Source of the DNA: Cohnella sp. AR92
GTDB taxonomy: Bacteria > Bacillota > Bacilli > Paenibacillales > Paenibacillaceae
Assembly: GCF_003990975.1 (NCBI RefSeq)
Contig: NZ_RZJR01000004.1
Span: 144,625 to 208,624 of the forward strand
Direction of reading: 5' to 3'
DNA length: 64,000 nt
The notes under the pieces are model-generated. The model had not been told where the DNA came from. It worked only from the letters and a program-made list of their open reading frames with translations, and made no database searches. A program made the translations under genes and the position numbers. Below, in pieces: positions 17,601 to 26,789 of this stretch; position 1 is the first letter of the stretch, and each line of letters starts with the position of its first letter.

Positions 17601-17677
17601 CCGTGAAGACGGCCGCCGTGACGATCCGAATCGTCGACCAGGTCGGCAATTACGTGCAGGTCCACCGAATCACCTAA
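11621..17677 (+). CDS. Giant secreted multi-domain protein with PKD-type repeats
   Basis: A 2018-residue secreted protein. The signal peptide is MKKLILILLSILLLFGGWPFSI. Residues about 35-220 form a unique AT-rich-coded domain with paired cysteines. A Pro/Thr linker (TPPPTTPPETEPPE) precedes a PKD-type domain (about 480-570) and further Ig-like units. The middle (about 700-1190) reads like a beta-propeller of repeated strands. A LamG-like segment follows (VYLAQDKDNYYSAEFEDGKLKVKK). The C-terminal third has more PKD-type domains and a fibronectin-like unit (RPTFTWSYLDEDHDPQSKYQLRIYKYGGY). There is no SLH or LPxTG anchor, so it may be released or held by its partner upstream. It is probably an adhesin or matrix protein; no catalytic site was identified. 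Function unknown. Confidence 0.72.
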   Translation: MPMRKMKKLILILLSILLLFGGWPFSIKKTLADATTGTFNSQAEFYAYLAGVGVPNKSAYNKYDASMATYNLYGLIVYGAPFGEWGKGTVTQGKCVAGTSYQRYLGYDVANNPVTNSCFPNDDDAGGNLEDRSWISVSGASTWGSMSNAQENQLLYSSLTGNGVSSPKFTVASVGGKDYAKVLAKPTLCAQGSVQMQHQRSSGTWYATFFVPAFGCDKAVTTTITTDSSEYTIPVGQDSITIPVSVTTRAVYKDYFNSKDYIDKIVSQFVNNGAGNTTNRDDLSTVNTSLTIKRSDFNGTVSMTKTLTGKGTLFAFGGYVSSSAEKTITIKLAVESGTPNASCSCNPSEVTFDGSEVTTVVTVNAAITGVSGSSISKWIFYGHDGDGGQQQTTTVTPSGDKTKASTAFTYKTPASKMTGDSYVARFEQRVVLVFADGTRKETGLAVCTTTIVKPGATPPPTTPPETEPPEVVGPSGPVAVISGPTKVKANQPLPFPITGEKSFDWDSVPIVQYTWDQKLVQKSPIYDIRYDEPGTYTVILSVKNGNGVLSEEDTHTIEVVPDEPPVTSIAVPPEETRLGNVRVQSNAYSPDGDTIASHTFEMKYDSNNNGFEDESWKTVQTGAEAAYIFKPDRVGRYLFRETACETYGACANTDKQPENERTLIVHNLAPTIDVVTSSNQTDTSNQTLLPMSALYHSGTVTSLDTGVSGDKSGWTLQNETLSTMNYRTDIGMFNMNMAVDSYYGDDFIDRTLYASMQNTPTLEVMPFTSTQLDPYYADERYIYKITGLPIKNTASRLITLYIYDHSMQLVRTVPVNLDVSITPGLTYTRLMVKGDLVFISMAETYSANNPFTTVINRETGEILVKQLAIASPIMNDTARWYNYQNGLYADSKGIIGTARKKSAYNYNNQPYITGFDSSGLMRVEDLNALTTTDYFKTQDHLFFKFFLPRYISQKGPSLYFTGQFDDSVAVIYDTNLVQTGSLQQPAGNQRYTWQLIGVDDAYNFYSSGRIGEWTGPPIMAVHDRTGKLLRTFPYPTDLQGRDSYVETYSDGSTRTVYFQTEGDTFPYHVDAKGNMWFGAKGKAIAVTPTGEEKYVHAFKQPNSTSTPVTFKILEGSDGLITFFTYQGSSSKINLEVTVIDPATYSVVSDTDLGQIWSYKTNGTETSGLASTTVNKTTLYAFNVIPTGDQTYLLQAITDRYNAAPYVYKISSTGELNRPKKFEIGTPTKDLWLGSKVGEGLVLQGSLQPKNDSAAAAGYVYLAQDKDNYYSAEFEDGKLKVKKTVAGVTQTVFSKAYSFVAGQTYTLKFVPEGTGFSLYVNRLKQTTIEDSGWTSGKYGVISRGQPGVSFFGASTAEPRGATTGKIYGVVLVNEPLTYDVTFDDPESDKRITAGEAWIYSHNPNVFLNPQGAWSDAGKSFDTPVPSFSLPGEYPFRFRTKDDPNPDYPYPSDVFDSYRQESNEVNGTIRVHRRPIASFTAAADDSGNVVYTNSSYDPDRYNPTTGAYSTENTGLDYQSTKGIFTTRWRLLTPKAAEFKYVDHPPTKVTESGHYVIELQVQDEYGAWAEDWARQEFDVAAATPIAPPVAGFTISPITTFRGVPVTINSTAFDPQDGDRTMIAHQYYLKPSGGAETLASTSRTSWEKAFNSLGIFTLRQIVTNSYGLKDEATGQIAIVNRKPMAQVTNPTSSDSLHPTELDILRPTFTWSYLDEDHDPQSKYQLRIYKYGGYSYLDTGEISSSAKSWTPSSDLPEEINFYVMVRVYDGYDWSGWSDPKYFVIVTNKAPDGDFDWIPKPAYEGDTVQLSTLVSDPDQDMLDISYEIVSPTGEKSSYAYQLSFPYPTTGSVKRFAEPGRWTVTMTVSDRKAPAATVTHSIEVLPLGIVGYVRHTEAWEKNRLAYNEKNPKAPRPAEWFWAGEAFVLDAVTTDTGSSSTKPVEVTAAAGETLKHRLAPVNPSLPVNWNGLLGSKEAGFPLSELPEGLYTFVFTVRYSNGTVKTAAVTIRIVDQVGNYVQVHRIT

Positions 17678-17683
17678 TCTCTC

Positions 17684-17727
17684 AGAGGCTGCCGAGTAAG
17701 GGCGTTGACCCCTCGGCAGTCTCTTTG
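17684..17727 (+). terminator. Rho-independent terminator of the PKD-protein operon
   Basis: AGAGGCTGCCGAG at 17684-17696 pairs with CTCGGCAGTCTCT at 17712-17724 with one mismatch, followed by a short T-run. Confidence 0.7.
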
Positions 17728-17764
17728 GCATGGAGTCGATAGACAAGCGATGTTCGTCCTTTTG

Positions 17765-17793
17765 TTCTCATTCGTGCGAACATTTGCTATAAT
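17765..17793 (+). promoter_or_regulatory. Probable ruv operon promoter with a LexA-like box
   Basis: TATAAT at 17788-17793 has TTCTCA 17 bases upstream as a plausible -35. CGAACATTTGCTAT at 17777-17790 overlaps the -10 and matches 10 of 14 positions of the Bacillus SOS box CGAACATATGTTCG, with a good left half and a degenerate right half. Bacillus ruvAB is under LexA control, so SOS regulation is plausible but the box is weak. Confidence 0.45.
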
Positions 17794-17832
17794 CAAGTCT
17801 ATAACTTCAAGTTAAGAGAGCGGGGATTCCTT

Positions 17833-18336
17833 ATGCGGGTGCTTGGAATTGACCCCGGTATCGCGATCATGGGCTTCGGATTCGTGGACAAAATCGGCCA
17901 CCGGATCGTTCCCGTTCAATACGGATGCATCCAGACGGAAGCGGGAACGCCGACGGAACAGCGTCTTGTGCAGATCTACGAAGCATCCTGCCAGCTGCTG
18001 GATCGGTATCAGCCGGAGACGATCGCGGTCGAGAAGCTATTTTTCAATAAGAACGTAACGAATGCGTTCAGCGTCGGCCAAGCGAGAGGCGTCTTGCTGC
18101 TGGCGGCGGCTCAGCGCAATATCCCGATCGGCGAATACACGCCGATGCAGGTGAAGCAATCGGTCGTCGGCTACGGCGGCGCCGAGAAGAAGCAAGTGCA
18201 AGAGATGGTGAAGCGGCTGTTGAAGCTGTCTGCCATTCCGAAACCGGATGACGTGGCGGATGCTCTGGCAGTCGCGATCTGTCATGCCCATTCCATCGTA
18301 TTGAATGATAGAGTGAACGGAGTGACTCCGAGATGA
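17833..18336 (+). CDS. ruvC: RuvC, Holliday junction resolvase
   Basis: RuvC cuts Holliday junctions delivered by RuvAB during recombinational repair. The 167-residue protein has the family landmarks: MRVLGIDPGIAIMGFGFV with catalytic Asp7, AVEKLFFNKNVTNAFSVGQARG with Glu68, the KQSVVGYGGAEKKQVQEMV segment, and PKPDDVADALAVAICHAH carrying the last acidic pair. Length is typical. It is the first gene of ruvC-ruvA-ruvB and overlaps ruvA by four bases (ATGA). Bacillus subtilis uses RecU and lacks RuvC; its presence here fits Paenibacillaceae. Confidence 0.95.
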   Translation: MRVLGIDPGIAIMGFGFVDKIGHRIVPVQYGCIQTEAGTPTEQRLVQIYEASCQLLDRYQPETIAVEKLFFNKNVTNAFSVGQARGVLLLAAAQRNIPIGEYTPMQVKQSVVGYGGAEKKQVQEMVKRLLKLSAIPKPDDVADALAVAICHAHSIVLNDRVNGVTPR

Positions 18337-18959
18337 TCGATTTTCTAAGAGGCAAAGTGGTGCACTTCGAGACCGAATACGTCGTGCTTGACGTTCGCGA
18401 CATCGGCTACCGGGTGTTTACGCCGAATCCGTATGCTTTCGCGAGATCGGAAGAGCCTATAATGATGTACATACACCACCACGTGAGGGAAGACGCCATT
18501 CAGCTGTTCGGCTTCGCTACGCGCGAGGAACAAGCGATGTTCCGCAAGCTGCTGGACGTATCGGGCATCGGACCGCGGGTCGCCCTAGGCGTGCTGGCGG
18601 GAGGGAAGCCGGAAGTGGTGGCGGCGGCCATTCAATCGGAGAACTTGACGTTCCTGACGAAGCTGCCCGGAATCGGCAAGAAGACGGCTCAACGCATGGT
18701 ACTGGATCTCAAGGACAAGCTCGGGGCGGTAGACGACCGCTGGATGGCCGCGACCTCGATGCAGCTTACGATGGAGGCGGCGCCCGTCGCTTCGGAGGCG
18801 AATGCGGCTTGGGCGGGAGCCAAGGAAGCGCTCGGCGGACTCGGCTACCGCGAAGCGGAGCTGGATAAGGCTTGGAATGCGATGAAGGATAACCTAACCG
18901 GCAGCGAGACGACGGACGTATTGATGAAGAAGGCGCTGCAGCAACTTTTCCAAGGATAA
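18333..18959 (+). CDS. ruvA: RuvA, Holliday junction-binding subunit
   Basis: RuvA binds four-way junctions as a tetramer and loads the RuvB motor. The 208-residue sequence starts MIDFLRGKVVHFETEYVVLDVRDIGY (OB-fold). It carries the two helix-hairpin-helix elements (LLDVSGIGPRVALGVL and LTKLPGIGKKTAQRMVLDL) and ends with the domain III helices (AKEALGGLGYREAELDKAW) that contact RuvB. The start codon overlaps the ruvC stop, indicating translational coupling. The gene is complete. Confidence 0.96.
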   Translation: MIDFLRGKVVHFETEYVVLDVRDIGYRVFTPNPYAFARSEEPIMMYIHHHVREDAIQLFGFATREEQAMFRKLLDVSGIGPRVALGVLAGGKPEVVAAAIQSENLTFLTKLPGIGKKTAQRMVLDLKDKLGAVDDRWMAATSMQLTMEAAPVASEANAAWAGAKEALGGLGYREAELDKAWNAMKDNLTGSETTDVLMKKALQQLFQG

Positions 18960-19002
18960 GAACGTATAGCGTCTAGCGGCATTACAGAGAGGCGGGGAAG
19001 CG

Positions 19003-20007
19003 ATGGAGGACCGGATCGTCACGGCGAACCTGATGATGGAAGACCAAGCGGCGGAGTTCAGTCTCCGTCCGCGTTACCTGACGGAATACATCGGGCAGGC
19101 TCAGGTCAAGGACAACCTGAAGATCTATATAGAAGCGGCCAAGATGCGCAACGAAGCGTTGGATCACGTGCTTCTGTACGGCCCGCCGGGCCTGGGCAAG
19201 ACCACCTTGTCCAACATTATCGCCAACGAGCTTGGCGTCAGCATTCGGACGACGAGCGGGCCCGCGATCGAACGGCCGGGCGATCTGGCGGCGATTCTGA
19301 CGAATCTGCAGGAGAACGACGTGCTGTTCATCGACGAGATCCATCGCCTGCACCGGACCGTCGAAGAGGTGCTGTACCCCGCGATGGAAGATTTCGCTTT
19401 GGACTTCATCATCGGCAAGGGCCCGAGCGCCCGCTCGGTTCGTCTCGATCTTCCGAAGTTCACCTTGATCGGCGCGACGACTCGCGCCGGCTTGCTGTCC
19501 GCGCCGCTTAGGGATCGCTTCGGCGTCGTCAGCCGGCTGGAGTTCTATACCGAGGAGGAGCTCTCCTATATCGTCTCGCGGACGGCCGATCTGCTCGACG
19601 TCGGCATTATCGGCGAAGCGTCGAGGGAGATCGCACGGCGTTCGCGCGGCACGCCGCGGATCGCGAATCGCCTGCTGAAGCGGGTGCGCGACTATGCGCA
19701 GGTCCGCGGAGACGGCATGATTACCGAAGATTTGGCCCAAGAGGCGCTAGAGCGAATTCAAGTGGACCCGATGGGCCTTGACGCCATCGACCATAAGATG
19801 CTTCAAGCGATGATCGCCAATTATAAGGGCGGACCGGTAGGCGTCGATACGATCGCGGCATCCATCGGCGAGGAGAGCCAGACGATCGAGGATGTCTACG
19901 AGCCCTATCTCTTGCAGATCGGATTCCTGCAGCGTACGCCGCGCGGCCGTGTCGTGACGGCGGCGGCGTACCGCCACTTGGGGCTTCCGATTCCGGAGCA
20001 GAGATGA
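19003..20007 (+). CDS. ruvB: RuvB, branch migration ATPase
   Basis: RuvB is the AAA+ hexameric motor that drives branch migration with RuvA. The 334-residue sequence shows [12 protein letters not shown], Walker [10 protein letters not shown], Walker B FIDEIHR, sensor 1 (LIGATTRAG), the arginine-finger region (LRDRFG) and the winged-helix C-terminus ([25 protein letters not shown]). AGAGAGGCGGGG precedes the ATG. Its stop overlaps the start of the DCC-family gene. Confidence 0.97.
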   Translation: MEDRIVTANLMMEDQAAEFSLRPRYLTEYIGQAQVKDNLKIYIEAAKMRNEALDHVLLYGPPGLGKTTLSNIIANELGVSIRTTSGPAIERPGDLAAILTNLQENDVLFIDEIHRLHRTVEEVLYPAMEDFALDFIIGKGPSARSVRLDLPKFTLIGATTRAGLLSAPLRDRFGVVSRLEFYTEEELSYIVSRTADLLDVGIIGEASREIARRSRGTPRIANRLLKRVRDYAQVRGDGMITEDLAQEALERIQVDPMGLDAIDHKMLQAMIANYKGGPVGVDTIAASIGEESQTIEDVYEPYLLQIGFLQRTPRGRVVTAAAYRHLGLPIPEQR

Positions 20008-20474
20008 GCGGGGGGCGCGTTCCGGTAGTCTCGGGTGAGTCGGCCTCGAAGCTGATCGCCCTTTATGACGGACACTGCAATCTCTGTCTCGCAACGGCCT
20101 CCAAGCTGCAGGAGCTGGAATCGCTCGTTCCGGTAGATTGGATCACGATCCAATCCTATCAGAGCGGAGAGCACGGGAGCTGGCCCGCCTTGGCGAATAC
20201 GCCGACGGAACGGTTGTTGGCTCAGATGCATGTCATCGACGGAGATCGGCTGTACTCCGGTCCGGATGGGGTCATGAAGCTTCTGCGCAATGTCCCGTCG
20301 CTGAGATGGATAGGCATTCTGGGAACCTGGCCCGGCTTCAGAGGATTAAGCCGGCTGGTTTACAAGCTGGTGGCGCGATATCGTTATCGCTTGTTCGGGA
20401 AGAACGACTCCTGCGCAGACGGAGTGTGTTCGCTGCCCCAATCGAAATCAAACGGCGGAGGGAAAACAACATGA
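20004..20474 (+). CDS. DCC-family (DUF393) thiol-disulfide oxidoreductase-like protein
   Basis: A 156-residue protein of the DCC/DUF393 family, named for an N-terminal DxxCxxC motif, here DGHCNLC. The family has a thioredoxin-like fold and is assumed to be redox-active, but no substrate is known. The middle has the usual pattern ([30 protein letters not shown]) and a basic stretch. A second cysteine pair (CADGVC) lies near the C-terminus. The ATG overlaps the ruvB stop by four bases, and its own stop overlaps the start of the SpoIID-like gene, so it is in the same operon. Confidence 0.8.
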   Translation: MSGGRVPVVSGESASKLIALYDGHCNLCLATASKLQELESLVPVDWITIQSYQSGEHGSWPALANTPTERLLAQMHVIDGDRLYSGPDGVMKLLRNVPSLRWIGILGTWPGFRGLSRLVYKLVARYRYRLFGKNDSCADGVCSLPQSKSNGGGKTT

Positions 20475-22570
20475 TCAACCGGCAACAGCATTTTATCGGC
20501 AGAACGGCTATCATTGGAACTCTTCTTGCCGCAGTAGCTCTCGGTACCACTGGAACGGCCGCGAACGCGGTCACCGTGCCGGATACCATTCGGGTCGGAC
20601 TGTTCCTGGACCTGGGCAGCAAGTACAAAGCGACGACCCCGACCGCGACTCTGTCGTCCGATGGGGGGCTATCGATCCTGCTCGACGGCGTCGCGATCAC
20701 GAAGGCGGCTTCCGCGCAGACGATTCGTTTCGCCGTGGACGGCTATAAGGCGAAGGTGCTCGAGACGTCCGACCTGCTGACGGCAGTCGGCGTGCTGAAG
20801 AAGATTCAGGCCTCGTCGAACGCCGCCTACATCACCAAGCTGACGAAGAACGGCAATGCGGTTTATCAAGTAACGGAGGGCAACTACGCGACGGCCGCGG
20901 CCGCATCGACCGCGCTGGCGAAGTACAATACGCCTTCGGTTACGCTTGGAGCCCCATCCTTGACTCCTGCGTCGGTGGTCGGTCCGCTCGCCGTAGAGGC
21001 GGGCCCTTACGCAAGCGAAGCGGCTGCGGCGGAAGCGCTGACCAAGTTCGGCAACGCCGGGCTCGACGCTTTCCTTGCTTATAAGACCGCAGGCGGCAAA
21101 GCGGCTTATTACGTTCGGATCGGACAAGCCTCCGATCCGGCGGCCCTGACGGCTATCCAGGTCCAGGCAGCCGCCCAAGGCGCGAATGCGAAGGCGGCTT
21201 CCGCCTCCGATTCCTACGTGATCGTCCGCAACGATATGACATACAACGGTTCGCTGAACAAGCCCGTTCCCCTATACGCCACAAGCGCCGCTTCCGGGTC
21301 GGTGCTGCGCGCGAGCCCGGCGGGGGACGCGGGCATCGCGGTTGCGGAGCGCAGCAAGCAGACGTACCGCGGCAGCATCGAGGTCAGCGTGCTTAACGGC
21401 AGCCTCGCGGTCGTGAACGAGGTGGACCTCGAGAAGTATCTGTATTCCGTCGTCGGCTCCGAGATCTATACCTCTTGGCCGGCCGAATCCCAGAAGGCGC
21501 AAGCGGTCGCGGCCCGCACGTATGCCCTGTCGTCGGGGGTCGGCTTCCAGATCGCCAACGTGGTGGATACGACCTATAGCCAAGCCTACACGGGAATCAA
21601 GGGCGAGAACGCCCAATCCATCAGCGCGGTCAATGCGACTGCGGGCGAAGTGCTGACCTATGGCGGCAAACCGATCTCCGCGGTGTTCTCCTCGAATGCC
21701 GGCGGAATGACGGCGGACAACGCGACGGAGATCTGGAGGAACGTGACGAACTATTTGGCGAGCGCGGTAACCAGCCCCGATGCGGGACCGCAGGAAGGCA
21801 AGCTGAATTGGAACCGCGTGGCTCTGGACGATGGAACGACCGGGTACATAAGAAGCGACTTCCTGAGAGACAGCGGCAAAACGAACGAAGCGGGAATCAA
21901 GCTTTATGACGTAACGGGCGACGGAGTCGCCGTGCGTTCCAGCCCTCAGGTCCTGTCGAACGTCGAGCCTGTGGCGCGGGTGAATAAGGGCGATCAAGTG
22001 GTTACCTTGGAGATCGTTCCGGAATATACCGCCTTCAGCTGGGTGGAAGCGCCGATGACCCCGGACGAGCTTCTGACGGCTATCAACAAGAGGGCGAAGA
22101 CGCCGATCCAAGGGCCTCTTCGAACGCTTGAAGTGTCTCAGCGCGGACCGTCCGGAAGAGCGATCGAGATCAAGGCGAACGGCCGGGTGGTCGACGTCGG
22201 CGTCCCCGATAACCTTCGCAGCGCGCTTGGAGGAATCAAGAGTACGCTGTTCGAGATCGAAGAGACGGGCAGATATACCGTTGTCGGCGTCAATGGCCAG
22301 ACGAACGAGGTTACCTCATCCGCTGCCGTCAGAGTTCAAGGAGCCGACGGCGCCGAGAACGTGTCGGGCAATCTTCTCGTGATGGGGGCTAACGGCCAAC
22401 TGCGGTCCGTCACGACGGATCCGAGCTTCGTCATCAGCGGGCAAGGCTACGGCCACGGGCTGGGCATGTCCCAATGGGGAGCGAAGGGGCTTGCCGATCA
22501 AGGGTATGACTACAAATCTATTCTGCTATACTACTACAAGGATGTTAAGATCGAGAAGGATGAGCATTAA
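20471..22570 (+). CDS. SpoIID/LytB-domain protein
   Basis: A 699-residue secreted protein with a SpoIID/LytB domain, a family of peptidoglycan lytic transglycosylases that strip denuded glycan during engulfment. I placed the start at ATG 20471, 8 bases after GGAGGG. A signal peptide follows ([22 protein letters not shown]). Residues about 70-240 carry alanine-rich SPOR-like repeats. The SpoIID core has [27 protein letters not shown] with the expected catalytic Glu, [10 protein letters not shown], and the terminal [17 protein letters not shown] motif. An SH3-like insert ([12 protein letters not shown]) splits the core. The protein is twice the size of Bacillus SpoIID, so it is more likely a LytB-type paralogue than SpoIID itself. 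Its stop overlaps the queA start by one base. Confidence 0.82.
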   Translation: MINRQQHFIGRTAIIGTLLAAVALGTTGTAANAVTVPDTIRVGLFLDLGSKYKATTPTATLSSDGGLSILLDGVAITKAASAQTIRFAVDGYKAKVLETSDLLTAVGVLKKIQASSNAAYITKLTKNGNAVYQVTEGNYATAAAASTALAKYNTPSVTLGAPSLTPASVVGPLAVEAGPYASEAAAAEALTKFGNAGLDAFLAYKTAGGKAAYYVRIGQASDPAALTAIQVQAAAQGANAKAASASDSYVIVRNDMTYNGSLNKPVPLYATSAASGSVLRASPAGDAGIAVAERSKQTYRGSIEVSVLNGSLAVVNEVDLEKYLYSVVGSEIYTSWPAESQKAQAVAARTYALSSGVGFQIANVVDTTYSQAYTGIKGENAQSISAVNATAGEVLTYGGKPISAVFSSNAGGMTADNATEIWRNVTNYLASAVTSPDAGPQEGKLNWNRVALDDGTTGYIRSDFLRDSGKTNEAGIKLYDVTGDGVAVRSSPQVLSNVEPVARVNKGDQVVTLEIVPEYTAFSWVEAPMTPDELLTAINKRAKTPIQGPLRTLEVSQRGPSGRAIEIKANGRVVDVGVPDNLRSALGGIKSTLFEIEETGRYTVVGVNGQTNEVTSSAAVRVQGADGAENVSGNLLVMGANGQLRSVTTDPSFVISGQGYGHGLGMSQWGAKGLADQGYDYKSILLYYYKDVKIEKDEH

Positions 22571-23619
22571 TGAACGTTAACGACTTTGATTTTGAACTGC
22601 CGGAGCGGCTTATCGCCCAGACACCGCTGGCGGACCGCACGGCCTCCAGGCTTCTGGTGCTGCATAAGGATACAGGGGAGACGGAGCATCGAACGTTTAC
22701 CGATCTGAAGGAATACTTGAAGCCGGGGGACACGCTCGTCCTGAACGATACCCGAGTGCTGCCCGCCAGGCTGTACGGCGTTAAGCCGGATACCGGAGCC
22801 AAGGTAGAGCTTCTTCTGCTCAAGAGACTGGAAGGCGATACCTGGGAAGTGCTTGCTCGACCGGGCAAAAAAGTGCATGTGGGCACGGTGCTGCACTTCG
22901 GAGCGCAGGAAGAGGACGGCGAGCCTCTGCTGACGGCGGTTGTCGAAGCGGAAGGCGAGATGGGAGCCCGGCATGTTCGCTTCCAATACAAAGGCATCTT
23001 CAACGAGCTGCTGGACAAGCTGGGCACGATGCCTCTTCCTCCTTATATTAAGGAAAGGCTGGAGGACCGCGAACGTTACCAGACCGTCTACGCCAAGCAT
23101 GAAGGCTCCGCTGCCGCTCCGACCGCAGGGCTTCATTTTACCGAAGCGTTCCTGCAGGAGCTTCAAGCTTCCGGCGTCCGGCTCTGCTGGATCACGCTGC
23201 ATGTAGGGCTTGGCACTTTCCGTCCGGTATCGGTCGAGAACATCGACGAGCACGAGATGCATTCCGAGTGGTACTCGGTAAGCGGAGAGAGCGCGGAGCT
23301 GCTGAATCGCACAAAATCGGAGGGTGGACGGATCGTGACGGTCGGCACCACCTCGGCCCGGACGCTGGAGACGCTCGGGCAGCGCTTCGACGGTGGACCG
23401 GTGTCCGCCTGCAGCGGGTGGACCGATATCTTTATTTATCCCGGGTACGACTATCGCATGGTGGACGCTCTTCTGACCAACTTCCACCTGCCCAAGTCGA
23501 CACTCGTCATGCTAGTCAGCGCTTTGGCCGGACGGGAAGCCGTACTGAATGCTTACCGGGAAGCCGTCGAGCGAGAATATCGCTTCTTCAGCTTCGGCGA
23601 CGCCATGTTCATCGTGTAG
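22570..23619 (+). CDS. queA: QueA, S-adenosylmethionine:tRNA ribosyltransferase-isomerase
   Basis: QueA transfers and rearranges the ribosyl group of S-adenosylmethionine onto preQ1-modified tRNA to give epoxyqueuosine. The 349-residue protein is full length, opens with [18 protein letters not shown] and includes [58 protein letters not shown] and [20 protein letters not shown] segments, ending with [11 protein letters not shown] and [17 protein letters not shown]. It overlaps the SpoIID-like gene and is followed by tgt 28 bp later. Confidence 0.96.
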   Translation: MNVNDFDFELPERLIAQTPLADRTASRLLVLHKDTGETEHRTFTDLKEYLKPGDTLVLNDTRVLPARLYGVKPDTGAKVELLLLKRLEGDTWEVLARPGKKVHVGTVLHFGAQEEDGEPLLTAVVEAEGEMGARHVRFQYKGIFNELLDKLGTMPLPPYIKERLEDRERYQTVYAKHEGSAAAPTAGLHFTEAFLQELQASGVRLCWITLHVGLGTFRPVSVENIDEHEMHSEWYSVSGESAELLNRTKSEGGRIVTVGTTSARTLETLGQRFDGGPVSACSGWTDIFIYPGYDYRMVDALLTNFHLPKSTLVMLVSALAGREAVLNAYREAVEREYRFFSFGDAMFIV

Positions 23620-23632
23620 TTAAATCCGCTAG

Positions 23633-24784
<1,152 letters not shown>

Positions 24785-24807
24785 ACACAGAGAGGAGGGG
24801 ACATGGA

Positions 24808-25101
24808 ATGCAAGGATTACTCATGATAGTGGTCATGATCGCTATTTTCTACTTCCTGTTGATTCGACCGCAGCAGAAGAGAACGAAGACTCGCAACTCG
24901 ATGCTTCGCGCCTTGAAGAAGGGCGACAAGATTACGACGATCGGAGGCCTTCACGGCACGATCGCCGAGCTTACAGACGATGTCGTGGTACTGAAGGTGA
25001 ACGACGTCACCAAGCTGACGTTCGACCGGTCCGCCATCAACAACGTCGTCGAGGCTTCCCAAGCCAAGTCGGAGCCGGCGGAAGTCAAAGCCGAATCCTA
25101 A
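24808..25101 (+). CDS. yajC: YajC, Sec translocase accessory subunit
   Basis: YajC is a small membrane protein associated with SecDF-YidC. The 97-residue sequence has one N-terminal membrane helix (LLMIVVMIAIFYFLLIRPQ), the RPQQKRTK signature directly after it, and a cytoplasmic domain (LKKGDKITTIGGLHGTIAEL). I chose the ATG at 24808, seven bases after AGGAGGGG, over an ATG five bases earlier that is out of frame. It is followed by a strong terminator. Confidence 0.94.
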   Translation: MQGLLMIVVMIAIFYFLLIRPQQKRTKTRNSMLRALKKGDKITTIGGLHGTIAELTDDVVVLKVNDVTKLTFDRSAINNVVEASQAKSEPAEVKAES

Positions 25102-25123
25102 TGGCCGCATACAAAGAACGGAG

Positions 25124-25169
25124 AAAAGCCCTTCCCGGGTTCGCGATAAGCGAACGGGAAGGGCTTTTT
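25124..25169 (+). terminator. Rho-independent terminator of the ruv-queA-tgt-yajC run
   Basis: AAAAGCCCTTCCCG at 25124 pairs with CGGGAAGGGCTTTTT ending near 25169, with further pairing in the loop (TTCG/CGAA). A-rich on one side and T-rich on the other, it may also serve the convergent minus-strand gene. Confidence 0.9.
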
Positions 25170-25212
25170 CTCTAATAAAATTACGGCACAACAGGCGAAA
25201 TCTTGTTGTCAG

Positions 25213-26088
25213 CTAATTTGACGTAGAGGAACTGGTCGATCGCGACGCGGCTCGAGCCCATCTTCTCTGAGGTTCGGCCTTGCCGGCGGCCCTGGCCTTG
25301 GCGGGGCGTTCCGCCCAAGCTCCGACCTTCAAGCCAACGGCAACGGAGATAGCGGCGAGACCGAGCCCAAGGGTCATATCCGTCAACCAATGAATGCCCA
25401 GATAAAAAATGGAGAAAAGAATAATGGTCGCATTGATCCCGGCGAAGACCGCCCATCTTCGGATGCCGGAGCGCGCCGCCAGCAAAGCCATCGTGACCGA
25501 GATGGAGGTATGAAGGCTCGGCACGCAGTTGTCGAGCCCGGACAAGTGCCGGTATTCCTGCTCGAAGCGAGGAAACACGTCCAGCATCAGGAATTGGATG
25601 TGCGGCGAGGCCGACCAGGCTTCATCGACCGGGACGAACAGGAAGAACGGCAGAGCGATCAAATAATTCAGCAGCAAAGCGACGCAGAACGCGTAGAAAA
25701 GCCTGGAATTCCCTTTGTATGTATAAATCGCGATGGAAGCAATCATGACCGCTTGGAAGAAGACCAGGTAAAAAACGGAGCAGAGGACCGTCAGCCAATC
25801 GGCGCGAAGAACGGACTGAAGCGTTCCTTGCCAGTTGCCTTCCCAGCCGGTCAAAGCGGAGGTCAGATCGTAGTGCAGCGGCAGCAGCGCTTCCAGCTTC
25901 AGCTCGAATTTGTTGATCAGAAGGATGGCGAGCAGTGACAGGAAAAATAACATGCGTTTCGGCGAGGTGACCAGAATCCTGACGAAAGCCGCCGCCGCGG
26001 CCAAGGGCTGACGGCCTGTCCCGAACCAGAGAAGCGCGGCCACCGCGATCCCCGTATAGATCGAAATCGTCAGCATGGAATCAAACAA
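25213..26088 (-). CDS. PAP2-superfamily membrane phosphatase
   Basis: A membrane phosphatase of the PAP2 superfamily, closest in pattern to the Aur1/inositol-phosphorylceramide-synthase-like branch. It probably acts on lipid phosphates. About six hydrophobic helices are visible, and the active-site motifs are CVPSLHTSISV and IHWLTDMTLG. The basic, Ser-rich tail (about 35 residues) is probably cytoplasmic. I chose the TTG at 26088 because AGAAGG lies six bases before it; an ATG seven codons upstream contains that ribosome site. It is transcribed against the yajC block and ends near the shared terminator. Confidence 0.78.
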   Translation of the reverse strand: MFDSMLTISIYTGIAVAALLWFGTGRQPLAAAAAFVRILVTSPKRMLFFLSLLAILLINKFELKLEALLPLHYDLTSALTGWEGNWQGTLQSVLRADWLTVLCSVFYLVFFQAVMIASIAIYTYKGNSRLFYAFCVALLLNYLIALPFFLFVPVDEAWSASPHIQFLMLDVFPRFEQEYRHLSGLDNCVPSLHTSISVTMALLAARSGIRRWAVFAGINATIILFSIFYLGIHWLTDMTLGLGLAAISVAVGLKVGAWAERPAKARAAGKAEPQRRWARAASRSTSSSTSN

Positions 26089-26177
26089 AACCAACCTTCT
26101 CCCCCGCATTCCGTAACCAAATTAGGACTTAGTATATCATACCCGGAGGGGGAAAAGGAAAACGGAAGCCGCGGAGG

Positions 26178-26585
26178 TTATTTCCTGCCTTTGGAGCCGG
26201 AACCCGTATTGACCCCCATCATGCCTCCGATCGCTCCGGCTGCGCAGGATACCCCGAGCAAGGAGAGGATGCGCACCGTCCAGCCGATGTCATGGGCGAG
26301 ATAGCTGGAGACCAGGACGAGCAGCGCATAGATAAGACCGGTCGCGAAGCCGACGTACCAGCCTCTGCGCCCCGAACGCCGGGCGGACACGAATCCTCCG
26401 CACAGGGAGGCGAAGCCGTGAACGCCGAATACCCAAGGGACGATCTCGTCCTCGCCCATGGACGAGCTGTACAGCAGTACGGAGACAAGCAGCGTTCCCG
26501 CAGCGAGCCAAATAATGGCCCAGAGGATTCCGGAAACGACCGGAGAAGCAATGCGGAAGCCGGATACTTGCGGAATGGACTTCAT
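26178..26585 (-). CDS. TIGR04086 family membrane protein (YrzE-like)
   Basis: A 135-residue membrane protein with four hydrophobic segments (SGILWAIIWLAAGTLLVSVLLY, WVFGVHGFASLCGGFVSA, YVGFATGLIYALLVLVSSYLA, ILSLLGVSCAAGAIGGMMGV) and a short basic tail. The glycine-rich pattern matches TIGR04086, whose Bacillus member YrzE lies just downstream of yajC. Function is unknown. AAGGAG lies eight bases before the ATG. It is convergent with yajC and divergent from the yrbG remnant. Confidence 0.75.
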   Translation of the reverse strand: MKSIPQVSGFRIASPVVSGILWAIIWLAAGTLLVSVLLYSSSMGEDEIVPWVFGVHGFASLCGGFVSARRSGRRGWYVGFATGLIYALLVLVSSYLAHDIGWTVRILSLLGVSCAAGAIGGMMGVNTGSGSKGRK

Positions 26586-26789
26586 GAGACACGCTCCTTC
26601 ACAAGAGTGTTTTGTATCAGCCTATGGCCGCTAGCCGAATGCTAGTACAAGAAACCTTGATCCGGCGCGAGCGAATGCCATTATTTCCACAAGCCGGGCC
26701 GTATGAGCCTGAGCGGGGAGGGTGACAATAACAGGCGCCTGAGCGCGCGCATCGCGACGCGACTTCCGAAGAACGAGAGGAATCGGAGC

